Of a stretch of DNA of 64,000 nucleotides, positions 7,772 to 16,506 are shown piece by piece. Below the pieces are notes generated by a model, which saw nothing but the letters and a program-made list of their open reading frames with translations, had not been told where the DNA came from and did not search any database. The translations under genes were made by a program, and so were the position numbers. Origin of the DNA: Bog-473 sp963777485 (lineage in GTDB: Bacteria; Actinomycetota; Acidimicrobiia; Acidimicrobiales; RAAP-2); contig CAVZQP010000002.1 of the NCBI GenBank assembly GCA_963777485.1, positions 1,054,001-1,118,000 on the forward strand. The letters are read 5' to 3'. Each line of letters opens with the position of its first letter. Position 1 is the stretch's first letter.

Positions 7772-9079
7772 ATGCCCGTGGACCACGACCTCGCGACGGC
7801 ACCGCTGGAGCGGCATCTCCTCCCGCGCTCGGCCGAAGTGGACGACAAAGGCCACCTTCACGTCGGTGGCATCGATCTGCTCGAATTGGCCGAGGAGTTC
7901 GGCACGCCCCTGTTCGTCTACGACGAGATACACCTGCGTCACGCCTGCCGGGAAGCCGTCGCCGCATGGGGAGACGGTGTGGCCTACGCCACCAAGGCCT
8001 TCTTGTGCCGGGCCATGGCCCGGCTCGTTCATGAGGAGGGGTTGCAGCTCGACGTGGCGTCCGGGGGCGAATTGCATGTCGCACTTGCCGCGGGCGTGCC
8101 GGCGGAACGCCTCGTCTTGCATGGCAACAACAAGTCGACCTATGAGCTCGCTGCCGCACTCGAACGGGGCGTGGGTCGCATCGTCGTCGATTCGTTCGAC
8201 GAGGTGGCGCGACTTGGCGGACTACTCGAATCGGCGCCTCCGGCGACAGAGCGACCCCGGGTTCTCGTCCGCGTCACGCCCGGAGTCGAGGCGCACACCC
8301 ATGAATTCGTGCGCACCGGTCAAGAGGATTCGAAGTTCGGGTTCTCGGTCTCGTCGGGCGCAGCGAACGAAGCCGTCGCGGCGCTCGAACTGCTGCCTGG
8401 CGTCGAGCTCGTGGGTGTGCATGCCCATATCGGGAGCCAGGTCTTCGACGCATCCTCCTTCGAACAGGCGGCCGAGGTGCTCGGCACGTTCTTTGCCCCG
8501 CTCGGCTTGCCGGAACTGGTGGTGGGCGGCGGCCTCGGCGTGCCCTACGTCAACGGTGAACGCGCTCCGAGTCAGCGCGAGTGGGCCGACGCCACCCGCA
8601 CCGCGTGCGCGAAGGCGGGCGTGGATTCATCAACGCGCATCTCAGCCGAGCCCGGCCGTTCCATCGTGGCAACTGCCGGCATCACCCTCTACAGCGTCGG
8701 CACGGTCAAGCACCTGCCGGGGATCCGTACCTATGTGAGTGTCGACGGTGGTATGAGCGACAATCCGCGGCCTGTGCTCTACGGCAGTGGCTACGAGGCA
8801 TTTCTGCCCCGCGCCGCGCGCGCAGCGCGTCCGCGGCCGGTGCGGGTAGTCGGCAAGCACTGTGAGAGTGGTGACCTCGTCGTGCCGGACGCCTTCGTGC
8901 CCGACGACCTCGAGGTGGGCGACGTGTTGGCCACGCCCGTCACGGGTGCTTACGGCTACTCAATGGCTTCGAACTACAACAAGGTGCCCCGTCCCGGTGT
9001 GGTCTTCGTGGCCGATGGCACCGCCCGCGTCGTCGTGCGGCGCGAGACGTTCGACGACCTCATCCGGCTCGACTCCTGA
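7772..9079 (+). CDS. lysA: Diaminopimelate decarboxylase
   Basis: A 435-residue PLP enzyme (fold type III) that decarboxylates meso-diaminopimelate to L-lysine. The PLP lysine is in AYATKAFLC (Lys75), followed by LDVASGGELHVALAAG, the substrate-side HAHIGSQVFD, the Gly-rich phosphate loop VGGGLGVPY, EPGRSIV, the active-site Cys in KHCESGD and the C-terminal GAYGYSMASNYN. Length and motif order are normal for LysA. The ATG has no Shine-Dalgarno, but a TATCCT -10 box just upstream suggests a nearly leaderless mRNA. It precedes hom and thrC, a normal aspartate-family neighbourhood. Confidence 0.96.
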   Translation: MPVDHDLATAPLERHLLPRSAEVDDKGHLHVGGIDLLELAEEFGTPLFVYDEIHLRHACREAVAAWGDGVAYATKAFLCRAMARLVHEEGLQLDVASGGELHVALAAGVPAERLVLHGNNKSTYELAAALERGVGRIVVDSFDEVARLGGLLESAPPATERPRVLVRVTPGVEAHTHEFVRTGQEDSKFGFSVSSGAANEAVAALELLPGVELVGVHAHIGSQVFDASSFEQAAEVLGTFFAPLGLPELVVGGGLGVPYVNGERAPSQREWADATRTACAKAGVDSSTRISAEPGRSIVATAGITLYSVGTVKHLPGIRTYVSVDGGMSDNPRPVLYGSGYEAFLPRAARAARPRPVRVVGKHCESGDLVVPDAFVPDDLEVGDVLATPVTGAYGYSMASNYNKVPRPGVVFVADGTARVVVRRETFDDLIRLDS

Positions 9080-9403
9080 CGGAGCCGGCTTTGCGGTTGG
9101 CCGACCCGTCGCCATTCGGACCGGAGCAGTGACGCCGGGCGTGCGTGGGCAGCGATGAGGGCGGGAACGAGAGCGAGCACGTTGGCAACCACCAGCGTCC
9201 CAACGCGACACCGGCGAGCAACGCCGCTGTCGGAGCGACTCCGGTAGTGGTCGTCATGACCTACGGGCCCCGGACCGTCTGGCCTGCCAGTGCATCGCCG
9301 AGCAACTGCTCGTTCTGCGTTTGGGATCCCGTGCTCTTGGGCGAGAGCCACAACACCTGCGCGACCGAGTCCAATGTCGCCCGGATGCGGCGCGGACAGC
9401 CTG
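9080..9403. other. Intergenic region lysA-hom
   Basis: About 320 bases without a supported gene. On the minus strand (about 9060-9257) a short frame gives a hydrophobic stretch that would continue in another frame (LVVANVLALVPALIAAHAR) only after a shift. This could be a decayed small membrane-protein gene but is too weak to call. The right end carries the predicted hom promoter. Confidence 0.4.
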
Positions 9404-9409
9404 TACCGT
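9404..9409 (+). promoter_or_regulatory. Probable -10 box of hom (leaderless arrangement)
   Basis: TACCGT lies at exactly -12 to -7 relative to the GTG at 9416, the spacing expected if transcription starts on the GTG itself. The GGAGG at 9412-9416 runs into the GTG and is too close to act as a Shine-Dalgarno for it. Confidence 0.45.
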
Positions 9410-9415
9410 TTGGAG

Positions 9416-10798
9416 GTGACCGCAGCCCAGGCGAAGCTGCCCATCGACGTGCAGACCACCCCCATGCGGGGGACCACGCACGCCCATCCGGCGCCGACCG
9501 TGCGTGTGGCGCTGCTGGGCTGCGGCAACGTCGGCAGCGCCCTCGCCGAGATCCTCCTCACCCGGGCTGACGACGTAGCCGATCGCACCGGCATCCGGCT
9601 CGAACTCGTCGGCATCGCCGTGGCCGACGCGACCAAGCCTCGGGCTGCCGCCATCGATACGGCGCTCATCGGCACCGACGCCGCGGCGCTGGTCGCCCGC
9701 GACGACGTCGATGTCGTGGTCGAGCTCATCGGTGGTCTGCATCCGGCCCACGAGCTGGTCGAGGCCGCCCTGCGGAACGGCAAGCCCGTTGTCACCGGGA
9801 ACAAGGCTCTGCTGGCCGTCGCGGGGGCGGAGCTGGCCGAGGTGGCCGCGGCGGCCAGCGTCGACCTGCTCTACGAAGCCGCGGTGGCCGGCGCCATCCC
9901 CGTCATCCGGCCTCTCCGCGAGTCGCTGGCCGGCGAGCAGATCGTGCGCGTGATGGGCATCGTGAACGGGACGACCAACTACATCCTCACCCGCATGGAG
10001 GAGAAGGGCGACAGCTACGACGACGTCCTCCGTGAGGCGCAAGCGCTGGGGCTGGCCGAGCGCGACCCCACAGCCGACGTCGAGGGCCACGACGCCGCCG
10101 CGAAGGCGGCCATCCTCGCCGTGCTCGCCTTCGGCTCGGACGTGGTCGACGCCGACGTGTACCGCGAAGGCATCAGCGGGGTGAGCGCGGCGGACGTGGC
10201 CTACGCGGCGCAGCTCGGCTACTCGATCAAGCTCCTCGCCATCGCCGAGCTCGTCGACGGCGGCCCCGAGATCTCGGTGCGGGTGCACCCGGCGATGGTG
10301 CCGCGCACCCATCCGCTGGCCGCCGTGCGCGGCGCGTTCAACGCAGTGTTCGTCGAGGGGGCGGTGAGCGGCGAGCTCATGTTCTACGGGCGCGGCGCAG
10401 GCGGCGGCCCCACCGCCACTGCCATGCTCGGCGACCTCGTCGATGCCTCGCGCAACCTGCTGGCAGGCGCACCCGCGCCGGCGCCCAAGCGCACGAGCAC
10501 CAGCATGCGCGCGCAAGACGACCTGCTTTCGGCCTTCTACCTGAGCATGGACGTGGCCGACCGCCCCGGCGTGCTGGCGGCCGTCGCCAAGATCTTCGGG
10601 GACCACAACGTCTCCATCCGGGCCATGGAACAGGTGGGCTTGGCCGATGAGGCACGACTGATCTTCTTGACCCACGTGGCCCGCGAGGGCGACCTCCTGG
10701 CGACGATCGACGCCCTGCGCCAGTTGCAGGCAGTCGACCGGGTGAGCGGGGTGCTGCGGGTGATCGGCGAGCATGACGACGAGGAAGGGTCGTCGTGA
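9416..10798 (+). CDS. hom: Homoserine dehydrogenase
   Basis: NAD(P)-dependent reduction of aspartate semialdehyde to homoserine, the branch point to threonine and methionine. The chosen GTG gives 460 residues; an ATG at 9464 (444 residues) is the alternative. The frame is open further upstream, but that part is unlike the family. Seen in order: Rossmann motif VRVALLGCGNVGSALAEILL, ELIGGLHPAHELV, catalytic-domain KPVVTGNKALLA, YEAAVAGAIPVIRPLRESLA, VNGTTNYILTRM and EGHDAAAKAAILA, then a C-terminal ACT domain (ADRPGVLAAVAKIFGDHNVS) for threonine feedback. thrC follows with a GTGA overlap. No thrB is visible nearby. Confidence 0.95.
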   Translation: MTAAQAKLPIDVQTTPMRGTTHAHPAPTVRVALLGCGNVGSALAEILLTRADDVADRTGIRLELVGIAVADATKPRAAAIDTALIGTDAAALVARDDVDVVVELIGGLHPAHELVEAALRNGKPVVTGNKALLAVAGAELAEVAAAASVDLLYEAAVAGAIPVIRPLRESLAGEQIVRVMGIVNGTTNYILTRMEEKGDSYDDVLREAQALGLAERDPTADVEGHDAAAKAAILAVLAFGSDVVDADVYREGISGVSAADVAYAAQLGYSIKLLAIAELVDGGPEISVRVHPAMVPRTHPLAAVRGAFNAVFVEGAVSGELMFYGRGAGGGPTATAMLGDLVDASRNLLAGAPAPAPKRTSTSMRAQDDLLSAFYLSMDVADRPGVLAAVAKIFGDHNVSIRAMEQVGLADEARLIFLTHVAREGDLLATIDALRQLQAVDRVSGVLRVIGEHDDEEGSS

Positions 10799-11838
10799 CG
10801 GCGGGCTGGCGCGGCGTCATCACCGAATACCGCGACTTCCTGGGTGTCACCGAGCACACACCGGTCGTGACCCTGCTCGAGGGAGGGACACCGCTCGTGC
10901 CCGCACCACGGCTTTCCGAGCGGGTGAACGCAGAGGTGTGGTTGAAGGTCGAGGGAGCGAACCCCACCGGCAGCTTCAAGGACCGCGGCATGACCATGGC
11001 GATCTCCATGGCGGTGGAGGAGGGCGCGAAGGCCGTCGTCTGCGCGTCGACGGGGAACACGTCGGCCTCGGCCGCCGCCTACGCGTCGCGTGCCGGCATC
11101 GCCTGCGTCGTACTCATTCCTGACGGACACATCGCGCTCGGCAAGCTCGCGCAGGCGCTGATGCACGGGGCGCGCGTCCTGCAGGTGCGGGGCAACTTCG
11201 ACCAGTTGCTGACGATCGTGCGCGACCTTCCCAACCACGCGCCGATCACGGTGGTCAACTCCGTGAACCCCCATCGGATCGAAGGACAGAAGACCGGCGC
11301 CTTCGAAATCGTTGACGTCCTCGGCGACGCGCCCGATGTGCACTGCATCCCTGTCGGCAACGCGGGGAATATCTCGGCCTATTGGAAGGGTTACCTCCAA
11401 TACAAGGAAGCGGGAAGGTCGACGAAGCTGCCGAAGATGTGCGGCTTCCAGGCGGCGGGTGCCGCGCCCATCGTGCTCGGCCACCCGGTCGAGCATCCCG
11501 AGACGATCGCCACGGCGATCCGCATCGGGAACCCGGCCAGTTGGTACTCGGCCACGGCCGCCGCGTCCGAGTCCGGCGGATCCATCTCGGCCGTCACCGA
11601 CGACGAGATCATGGACGCCTACAAGTTCTTGGCCAAGGAGGAGTCGTTGTTCTGCGAAGCGGCCTCCTCGGCCTCCGTGGCCGGCCTGCTGAAGCAGGGC
11701 GTGCCGGCGGGGTCGAAAGTGGTGTGCGTCTTGACGGGACACGGCCTGAAGGACCCGGACCTGGCCATCCAGGCGATCTCGGTGCCGTCGGTGATCGACC
11801 TCGATCTCGACACCGTCCTGGCCGAGATCTCGCTCTGA
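10795..11838 (+). CDS. thrC: Threonine synthase
   Basis: PLP-dependent conversion of O-phosphohomoserine to threonine. The 347-residue length fits the shorter actinobacterial type. The PLP lysine is in NPTGSFKDRGMT (Lys62). Other family blocks are STGNTSASAAAYASRAGI, GNFDQLLTIVRDL, VNSVNPHRIEGQKTGAFEI, the Gly-rich phosphate loop PVGNAGNISAYWKGY and VLTGHGLKDPD. The GTG start overlaps the hom TGA, so the two are translationally coupled. A homoserine kinase gene normally completes this operon but is missing; rho follows after a ~296-base gap. Confidence 0.95.
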   Translation: MTAGWRGVITEYRDFLGVTEHTPVVTLLEGGTPLVPAPRLSERVNAEVWLKVEGANPTGSFKDRGMTMAISMAVEEGAKAVVCASTGNTSASAAAYASRAGIACVVLIPDGHIALGKLAQALMHGARVLQVRGNFDQLLTIVRDLPNHAPITVVNSVNPHRIEGQKTGAFEIVDVLGDAPDVHCIPVGNAGNISAYWKGYLQYKEAGRSTKLPKMCGFQAAGAAPIVLGHPVEHPETIATAIRIGNPASWYSATAAASESGGSISAVTDDEIMDAYKFLAKEESLFCEAASSASVAGLLKQGVPAGSKVVCVLTGHGLKDPDLAIQAISVPSVIDLDLDTVLAEISL

Positions 11839-11924
11839 GTCGGGACAGCAGGTTTCGCCTGGTCGGAGCGGGTGTGGCGGCTAGCAAGCACGACGCCGCG
11901 CCGACGGCCTGAACCGGGGGTGTG

Positions 11925-11953
11925 TTGGCACTGCCCGCTGGCCCCGCTAAAGT
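11925..11953 (+). promoter_or_regulatory. Sigma-70-type promoter of rho
   Basis: TTGGCA (11925-11930) and TAAAGT (11948-11953) are separated by 17 bases. The predicted start near 11960 gives rho a leader of about 175 bases. Long leaders are common for rho, which often attenuates its own transcription; that regulation is inferred from the family. Confidence 0.65.
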
Positions 11954-12134
11954 AGGGACATCCCCACTGCGCTTCAAGGCGCTCTCCGCGGGTACAAGCG
12001 GTCTCGGGAGAGCCAGACGCAGCAGCGGTGACCCTGGGGGGAGGGCATTCACACGCGAGGCCCTTCTCCAACCTGAAATTCCCTCGCCGCGCGCGGACTC
12101 CGGGCCGGCGATAACCCTCTAGATGAGGAGCCCG

Positions 12135-13952
12135 ATGACTGCGGAACAGCAGCTCGAACGATCGGTTCTCGAAGGCAAGGAGCGCGACGAGCTCAGTGCC
12201 ATCGCCCAGGCCATGTCGCTCAAGACGAACAGCCGGACGAAGAAGGCCGACATTATTGATCAAATTCTCGACGCGACAGGCGTGACCTCAGGGTCCGCCG
12301 CTGCGTCAAACGGGGACGGCGAAGGTGGCGACGCCAACGGTGCGAAGCCATCTCGCCGGTCCCGCTCGGTTTCGGCCTCGGCGAGCGCCGGCTCGGACCA
12401 GGCTGCTGACACTGCGGCCGGAGCCGGCGCCGGCGACGCCACGCCGACCACGGCACCTGCCGCCTCCGAAGGCGGCGCGCCGGAGAGCTCTGCGGCTGGG
12501 ACAGCGCCGGGCGCTACGACGGACGTGACGGGCGCGAGCACCGACTCGGGCCCGGCGATCTTCGTGGAGCCACCCGACCTGGCGACGGGCAACGAGCCCG
12601 CGTCGCGCCAGAACGGCCAGGGCGGTGGTGGCCAGAGCGGTGGCGGCCAGAGCGGTGGCGGCCAGGGCGGTGGCAACCGGAACCGCCAGAACCAGAACCG
12701 CCAGGGCGGCGGCGACGGCGACGTCGGCAACCGCCGCAGTCGCCGGCGTCGTGGTCGCGAGCGCGGTCAGGGCGGCGAGCTGCAGGGGGGCGGCGGTCAG
12801 GACCAGCCCTACACCGGCGAGCTGGTCGAGGTGAAGGGCATGTTGGACCTGCGCGACGAGGGCTACGGCTTCCTCCGTTGCGAGGGGTACCTGCCTTCGT
12901 CCAAGGACGTGTACGTCTCCATCAGCCAGGCACGGCGTTTCGCTCTCCGGCGTGGTGACTACATCGAGGGCGCGTGCCGGCCGGCAAGCAACAACGAGAA
13001 GTACCCCGCGCTGTTGCGCATCGACTCGGTGTCGGGCCTCGATCCCGAAGCGGCGAAGAACCGGCCCAAGTTCGAGGACCTGACGCCGCTGTTCCCCGAC
13101 TCGCGGTTGAACCTCGAGATGCCGGGCGACAAGGACAACCTGACGGCGCGCATCGTGGACCTGCTCTCGCCGATCGGCAAGGGGCAGCGCGGCATGATCG
13201 TGTCGCCGCCCAAGGCCGGCAAGACGACGGTCATGAAGCAGATCGCCCACTCCATCGAGGCGAACAACCCGGACGTGCACCTCATGGTGCTGCTGGTGGA
13301 CGAGCGGCCCGAAGAGGTCACCGACATGCGCCGCACTGTCAAGGGCGAGGTCATCGCGTCAACCTTCGACCGGCCCTCGGACGAGCACACGCAGGTGGCC
13401 GAGCTCGCGATCGAGCGGGCCAAGCGTCTGGTCGAGATGGGTCGCGATGTCGTGATCATTTTGGATGGGATCACGCGCCTGGCCCGGGCCTACAACCTGG
13501 CCGCGCCGGCGACGGGGCGGATCATGTCCGGTGGTGTCGACTCCGGTGCGCTGTACCCGCCCAAGAAGTTCTTCGGCGCCGCCCGGAACATCGAGGAGGG
13601 TGGTTCGCTGACGATCCTGGCCTCCGCGCTGGTCGAGACCGGCTCCAAGATGGACGAGGTCATCTTCGAGGAGTTCAAGGGCACCGGCAACATGGAGCTG
13701 CGGCTGGACCGTCGTCTCTCGGAGCGTCGGCTCTATCCGGCGATCGACGTCAACGCTTCGTCGACCCGCCACGAGGAGCTCCTGTTCGAGCGGGGCCAGC
13801 TCCAGCAGGTGTGGAAGCTGCGCCGGGTCCTGAACGCCCTGGCCTCCGACGGCAAGGACGCCGCCGGCCTGGAGCTCCTGATGGACAAGATCAAGACGAC
13901 CGGCAGCAACGACGAGTTCCTCGCCGAGATCGCCAAGGGGCCGGGCACCTAG
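12135..13952 (+). CDS. rho: Transcription termination factor Rho
   Basis: RNA-dependent ATPase helicase ending factor-dependent transcripts. The start at 12135 is preferred because GAGGAG lies just upstream (12125-12130); the ATG at 12123 would add four residues. Domains: Rho_N helical region (residues ~5-50), a ~170-residue Ala/Ser then Gly/Gln/Asn/Arg-rich insert containing GGGQSGGGQSGGGQGGGNRN, an RNA-binding OB fold (GYGFLRCEGYLPSSKDVYVS near 240-260) and the RecA-type ATPase with P-loop SPPKAGKTTVMKQI (~355). The Q-loop, R-loop and LLVDERPEEVTD block are intact. The basic low-complexity insert is typical of high-GC actinobacteria, where it contributes extra RNA binding. Confidence 0.97.
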   Translation: MTAEQQLERSVLEGKERDELSAIAQAMSLKTNSRTKKADIIDQILDATGVTSGSAAASNGDGEGGDANGAKPSRRSRSVSASASAGSDQAADTAAGAGAGDATPTTAPAASEGGAPESSAAGTAPGATTDVTGASTDSGPAIFVEPPDLATGNEPASRQNGQGGGGQSGGGQSGGGQGGGNRNRQNQNRQGGGDGDVGNRRSRRRRGRERGQGGELQGGGGQDQPYTGELVEVKGMLDLRDEGYGFLRCEGYLPSSKDVYVSISQARRFALRRGDYIEGACRPASNNEKYPALLRIDSVSGLDPEAAKNRPKFEDLTPLFPDSRLNLEMPGDKDNLTARIVDLLSPIGKGQRGMIVSPPKAGKTTVMKQIAHSIEANNPDVHLMVLLVDERPEEVTDMRRTVKGEVIASTFDRPSDEHTQVAELAIERAKRLVEMGRDVVIILDGITRLARAYNLAAPATGRIMSGGVDSGALYPPKKFFGAARNIEEGGSLTILASALVETGSKMDEVIFEEFKGTGNMELRLDRRLSERRLYPAIDVNASSTRHEELLFERGQLQQVWKLRRVLNALASDGKDAAGLELLMDKIKTTGSNDEFLAEIAKGPGT

Positions 13953-14093
13953 ATCGGGCCTGCGCTTGCGGCCGGTCGGGGGTCGGGCATCGGGCATATT
14001 CCCGGGCCGATCGGCGTTTCACCTGTTACAGGCCGGCCAGGCGTGGCGCTTCGGCGCCGTACACTGGTGCGGCTCACGAGTCTGGAGACACCA

Positions 14094-14342
14094 ATGAAGA
14101 CCGACATCCACCCCGATTACGTCGAGGCCACCGTCAAGTGCTCGTGTGGCAACACGTTCACGACGCACTCCACCAAGGCCGACCTCCACGTCGAGCTCTG
14201 CAACGAGTGCCATCCCTTCTTCACGGGCAAGCAGAAGCTCGTCGACTCCGGTGGACGGGTCGAGCGCTTCCAGCGCCGCTACGGCGAGCGCAAAGGGCGG
14301 GCCAAGGCGAAGCCCGCCTCGCCTTCACCGGAATCGGAATAG
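14094..14342 (+). CDS. rpmE: 50S ribosomal protein L31 (zinc-binding type)
   Basis: An 82-residue bL31. The ATG at 14094 follows CTGGAG with good spacing. Four cysteines ligate zinc: KCSCGN (Cys16, Cys18) and CNEC (Cys36, Cys39), marking the C+ form. The block CHPFFTGKQKLVDSGGRVERF is the conserved core, and the tail is Lys/Arg/Pro/Ser-rich. A compact hairpin GGCGC-TTCG-GCGCC and a TACACT -10-like box lie ~35-50 bases upstream, so the gene may have its own promoter within the rho-prfA cluster. Confidence 0.95.
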   Translation: MKTDIHPDYVEATVKCSCGNTFTTHSTKADLHVELCNECHPFFTGKQKLVDSGGRVERFQRRYGERKGRAKAKPASPSPESE

Positions 14343-14403
14343 CCGTCGGCGCGACCGGTCCTCCGGTGGCGCCGATCGCCGGCCCTAGCCTTGGCTCCCA
14401 GTC

Positions 14404-15483
14404 ATGATCGACGACCGGATGGCCGCGCTCGAGGCCGAGTTCGCCTCGGTGGAGGCGGAGCTGTCCGACCCGGCCACGCTGTCCGATGCCGACAAGCTGC
14501 GCGACCTGTCGCGCCGGCACAAGGAGCTCGCCGAGGTCGTCAAGACGTGGCACGACCTGACGTCGGCCCGCTCTGACGTCGCAACCGCCCGCGAGATGTT
14601 GACGGAGGCCTCCGGCGACGACCGCGAGATCATGCGCGAGGAGATCGAGTCGTCAGAGGCCCGGATGGGTTCGCTCGAGCAGCGCATGGAGACCCTGCTG
14701 CTGCCGAAGGACCCCAACGAGGGACGAAACGTGATCATGGAGATCCGCGGCGCCGTCGGCGGTGACGAGGCGAACCTGTTCGCGCGGAACCTCTACGACA
14801 TGTACCTGCGCTACGCGGCGGCGAACAAGTGGAAGGTCGAGGTCCTTTCCGAGGACGATTCGGACAAGGACGGGATCAACGAGGCGGTCTTCGTGGTCAA
14901 GGGGGCCGACGCCTACATCCGCCTGGAGCACGAGGGCGGCACGCATCGAGTCCAGCGCGTCCCGGTCACCGAGGCCAAGGGCCGGGTCCACACCTCGACG
15001 GCGACCGTGACCGTCCTGCCCGAGGCGGCGGAGGTCGAGGTCGAGATCGACCCGAACGACCTCAAGGTCGACGTCTATCGCTCGAGCGGTCCCGGCGGGC
15101 AGTCGGTCAACACGACGGACTCGGCGGTGCGGATCACGCACCTCCCGACGGGCACGGTGGTGGCCATGCAGGACGAGAAGTCGCAGATCCAGAACCGCGC
15201 CAAGGCGATGGTCGTGTTACGGGCGCGCCTGTTGAAGGCCGAGCAGGACCGCCAGGCCGCCGAGATGTCGGCCGAGCGCCGCGGCCAGGTCGGCGCCGGC
15301 AGCCGCACCGACAAGATCCGCACCTACAACTACAAGGAGAACCGGGTCACCGACCACCGGATCAACCTCACCCTCTACAAGCTCGACCAGGTGCTGGCAG
15401 GCGACCTCACCGAGCTGACCGACGCGCTCATGGCGGACAAGCGGGCGCGTCAGCTGGCGGGGGAGGAGGCGGAGGGCGCGTGA
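14404..15483 (+). CDS. prfA: Peptide chain release factor 1
   Basis: A 359-residue class I release factor for UAA/UAG stop codons. The GGQ motif that drives peptidyl-tRNA hydrolysis is in SSGPGGQSVNTTDSAVR (near residue 231). Upstream are the helical domain and the codon-recognition domain (HEGGTHRVQRVPVTEAKGR). The N5-methyl target Gln of the GGQ is presumably modified by PrmC, encoded next with a GTGA overlap. The C-terminus (RVTDHRINLTLYKLDQVLAG) is typical of RF1 and the length is full. Confidence 0.97.
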   Translation: MIDDRMAALEAEFASVEAELSDPATLSDADKLRDLSRRHKELAEVVKTWHDLTSARSDVATAREMLTEASGDDREIMREEIESSEARMGSLEQRMETLLLPKDPNEGRNVIMEIRGAVGGDEANLFARNLYDMYLRYAAANKWKVEVLSEDDSDKDGINEAVFVVKGADAYIRLEHEGGTHRVQRVPVTEAKGRVHTSTATVTVLPEAAEVEVEIDPNDLKVDVYRSSGPGGQSVNTTDSAVRITHLPTGTVVAMQDEKSQIQNRAKAMVVLRARLLKAEQDRQAAEMSAERRGQVGAGSRTDKIRTYNYKENRVTDHRINLTLYKLDQVLAGDLTELTDALMADKRARQLAGEEAEGA

Positions 15484-16493
15484 CGCCCGCTGCGGGCGCC
15501 GCCGGTGGCGGTGCTGCTGCTACTGCTGCGCCCGCCCGCACGAGTGCCCCGGGTCCGACCCGCAGCGAACTCGTGGCCGAACTGGCCGCATTGGTGGGCG
15601 CACCGCACGAGGCCCGCTTCATCGTCGACGAGGCCCTCGGGCTCGGACTGACGCTCGGGCACCCGGCCCCGCCGACCGGGCCGCTGGACTCCTCCGTGGT
15701 GTCGGCCGCGCGGGCGATGGCGTCACGGCGTGCCGCGGGGGAGCCGTTGCAGTACGTGTTCGGGCACTGGCCCTTCCGGCGCCTCGATCTCTTCGTGGAT
15801 CAGCGCGTGCTGATCCCCCGGCCCGAGACCGAGCAGGTGGTCGAGGTGGCGCTGGCCGAGGCGCGGCGGCTCTGGGAGGCCCACGGTGACGCCGGCGTGG
15901 GCGCCGGGCTCGTCATCGCCGATGCGGGCACCGGCACGGGTGCCATCGCACTGTCCCTCGCGACCGAGCTCGGTCCTCGCGTCGTCGCCGAAGTGTGGGC
16001 GACGGACATCAGTACCGACGCGTTGGAGGTGGCGGCGTCGAATCTCGAAGCCGTGCGCCGGGCACCGCCGGCTCCGGCTGGGGCTGCGACTGCGGCTGCG
16101 GGCGCGCTGCCGCCCGTCACACTCGTGAACGGCAGCTGGCTCGAGCCATTGCCCGCACACTTGCGGGGCGGCGTCGACCTGGTGGTGTCGAACCCGCCGT
16201 ACGTGAGCGGGTCCGAGTGGGAGGACCTGCCGGACGAGGTCAGGCTCGAGCCTCGGGCCGCGTTGGTGGCCGGCGCGGCGAGCGACGGCACCGCCGGGCT
16301 CGCCGGCGTGGAGGCGGTGTTGCGGCAGGCCCGAGCGTGGTTGCGCCGTCCCGGCGCGGTCGTGATCGAGATTGCACCGCACCAGGCCGCGGCCGCGACG
16401 GCCCTCGCATCCGGCCTCGGTTACGCCGAAACCAGGGTGGAACAGGACCTGGCCCAGCGTCCGCGCGCCCTGGTTGCCCGCGGCAGAGACTAG
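15480..16493 (+). CDS. prmC: Peptide chain release factor N5-glutamine methyltransferase
   Basis: SAM-dependent methylation of the GGQ glutamine of release factors. The GTG at 15480 overlaps the prfA stop as GTGA, giving 337 residues. The first ~25 residues are Ala/Gly-rich and of low complexity. Then come the N-terminal helical substrate domain (RRAAGEPLQYVFGHWPFRRL), the conserved VLIPRPETEQVVE, SAM motif I IADAGTGTGAIALSLA and the catalytic NPPY in LVVSNPPYVSGSEW near residue 238. An Ala/Pro-rich insert (PPAPAGAATAAAGALPP) follows the motif II region. Length and motifs fit PrmC/HemK. Confidence 0.95.
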   Translation: MTPAAGAAGGGAAATAAPARTSAPGPTRSELVAELAALVGAPHEARFIVDEALGLGLTLGHPAPPTGPLDSSVVSAARAMASRRAAGEPLQYVFGHWPFRRLDLFVDQRVLIPRPETEQVVEVALAEARRLWEAHGDAGVGAGLVIADAGTGTGAIALSLATELGPRVVAEVWATDISTDALEVAASNLEAVRRAPPAPAGAATAAAGALPPVTLVNGSWLEPLPAHLRGGVDLVVSNPPYVSGSEWEDLPDEVRLEPRAALVAGAASDGTAGLAGVEAVLRQARAWLRRPGAVVIEIAPHQAAAATALASGLGYAETRVEQDLAQRPRALVARGRD

Positions 16494-16506
16494 AGATGTG
16501 CTGCAG

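Noticed and set aside
9060..9257. Minus-strand frame with a hydrophobic start and, in a shifted frame, a further hydrophobic segment between lysA and hom
   Set aside because: It needs a frameshift to look like a membrane protein, and no homology pattern or ribosome site supports it.
10795..12134. Hidden thrB (homoserine kinase) gene between thrC and rho
   Set aside because: The ~296 bases are too short and contain only the rho promoter and leader.
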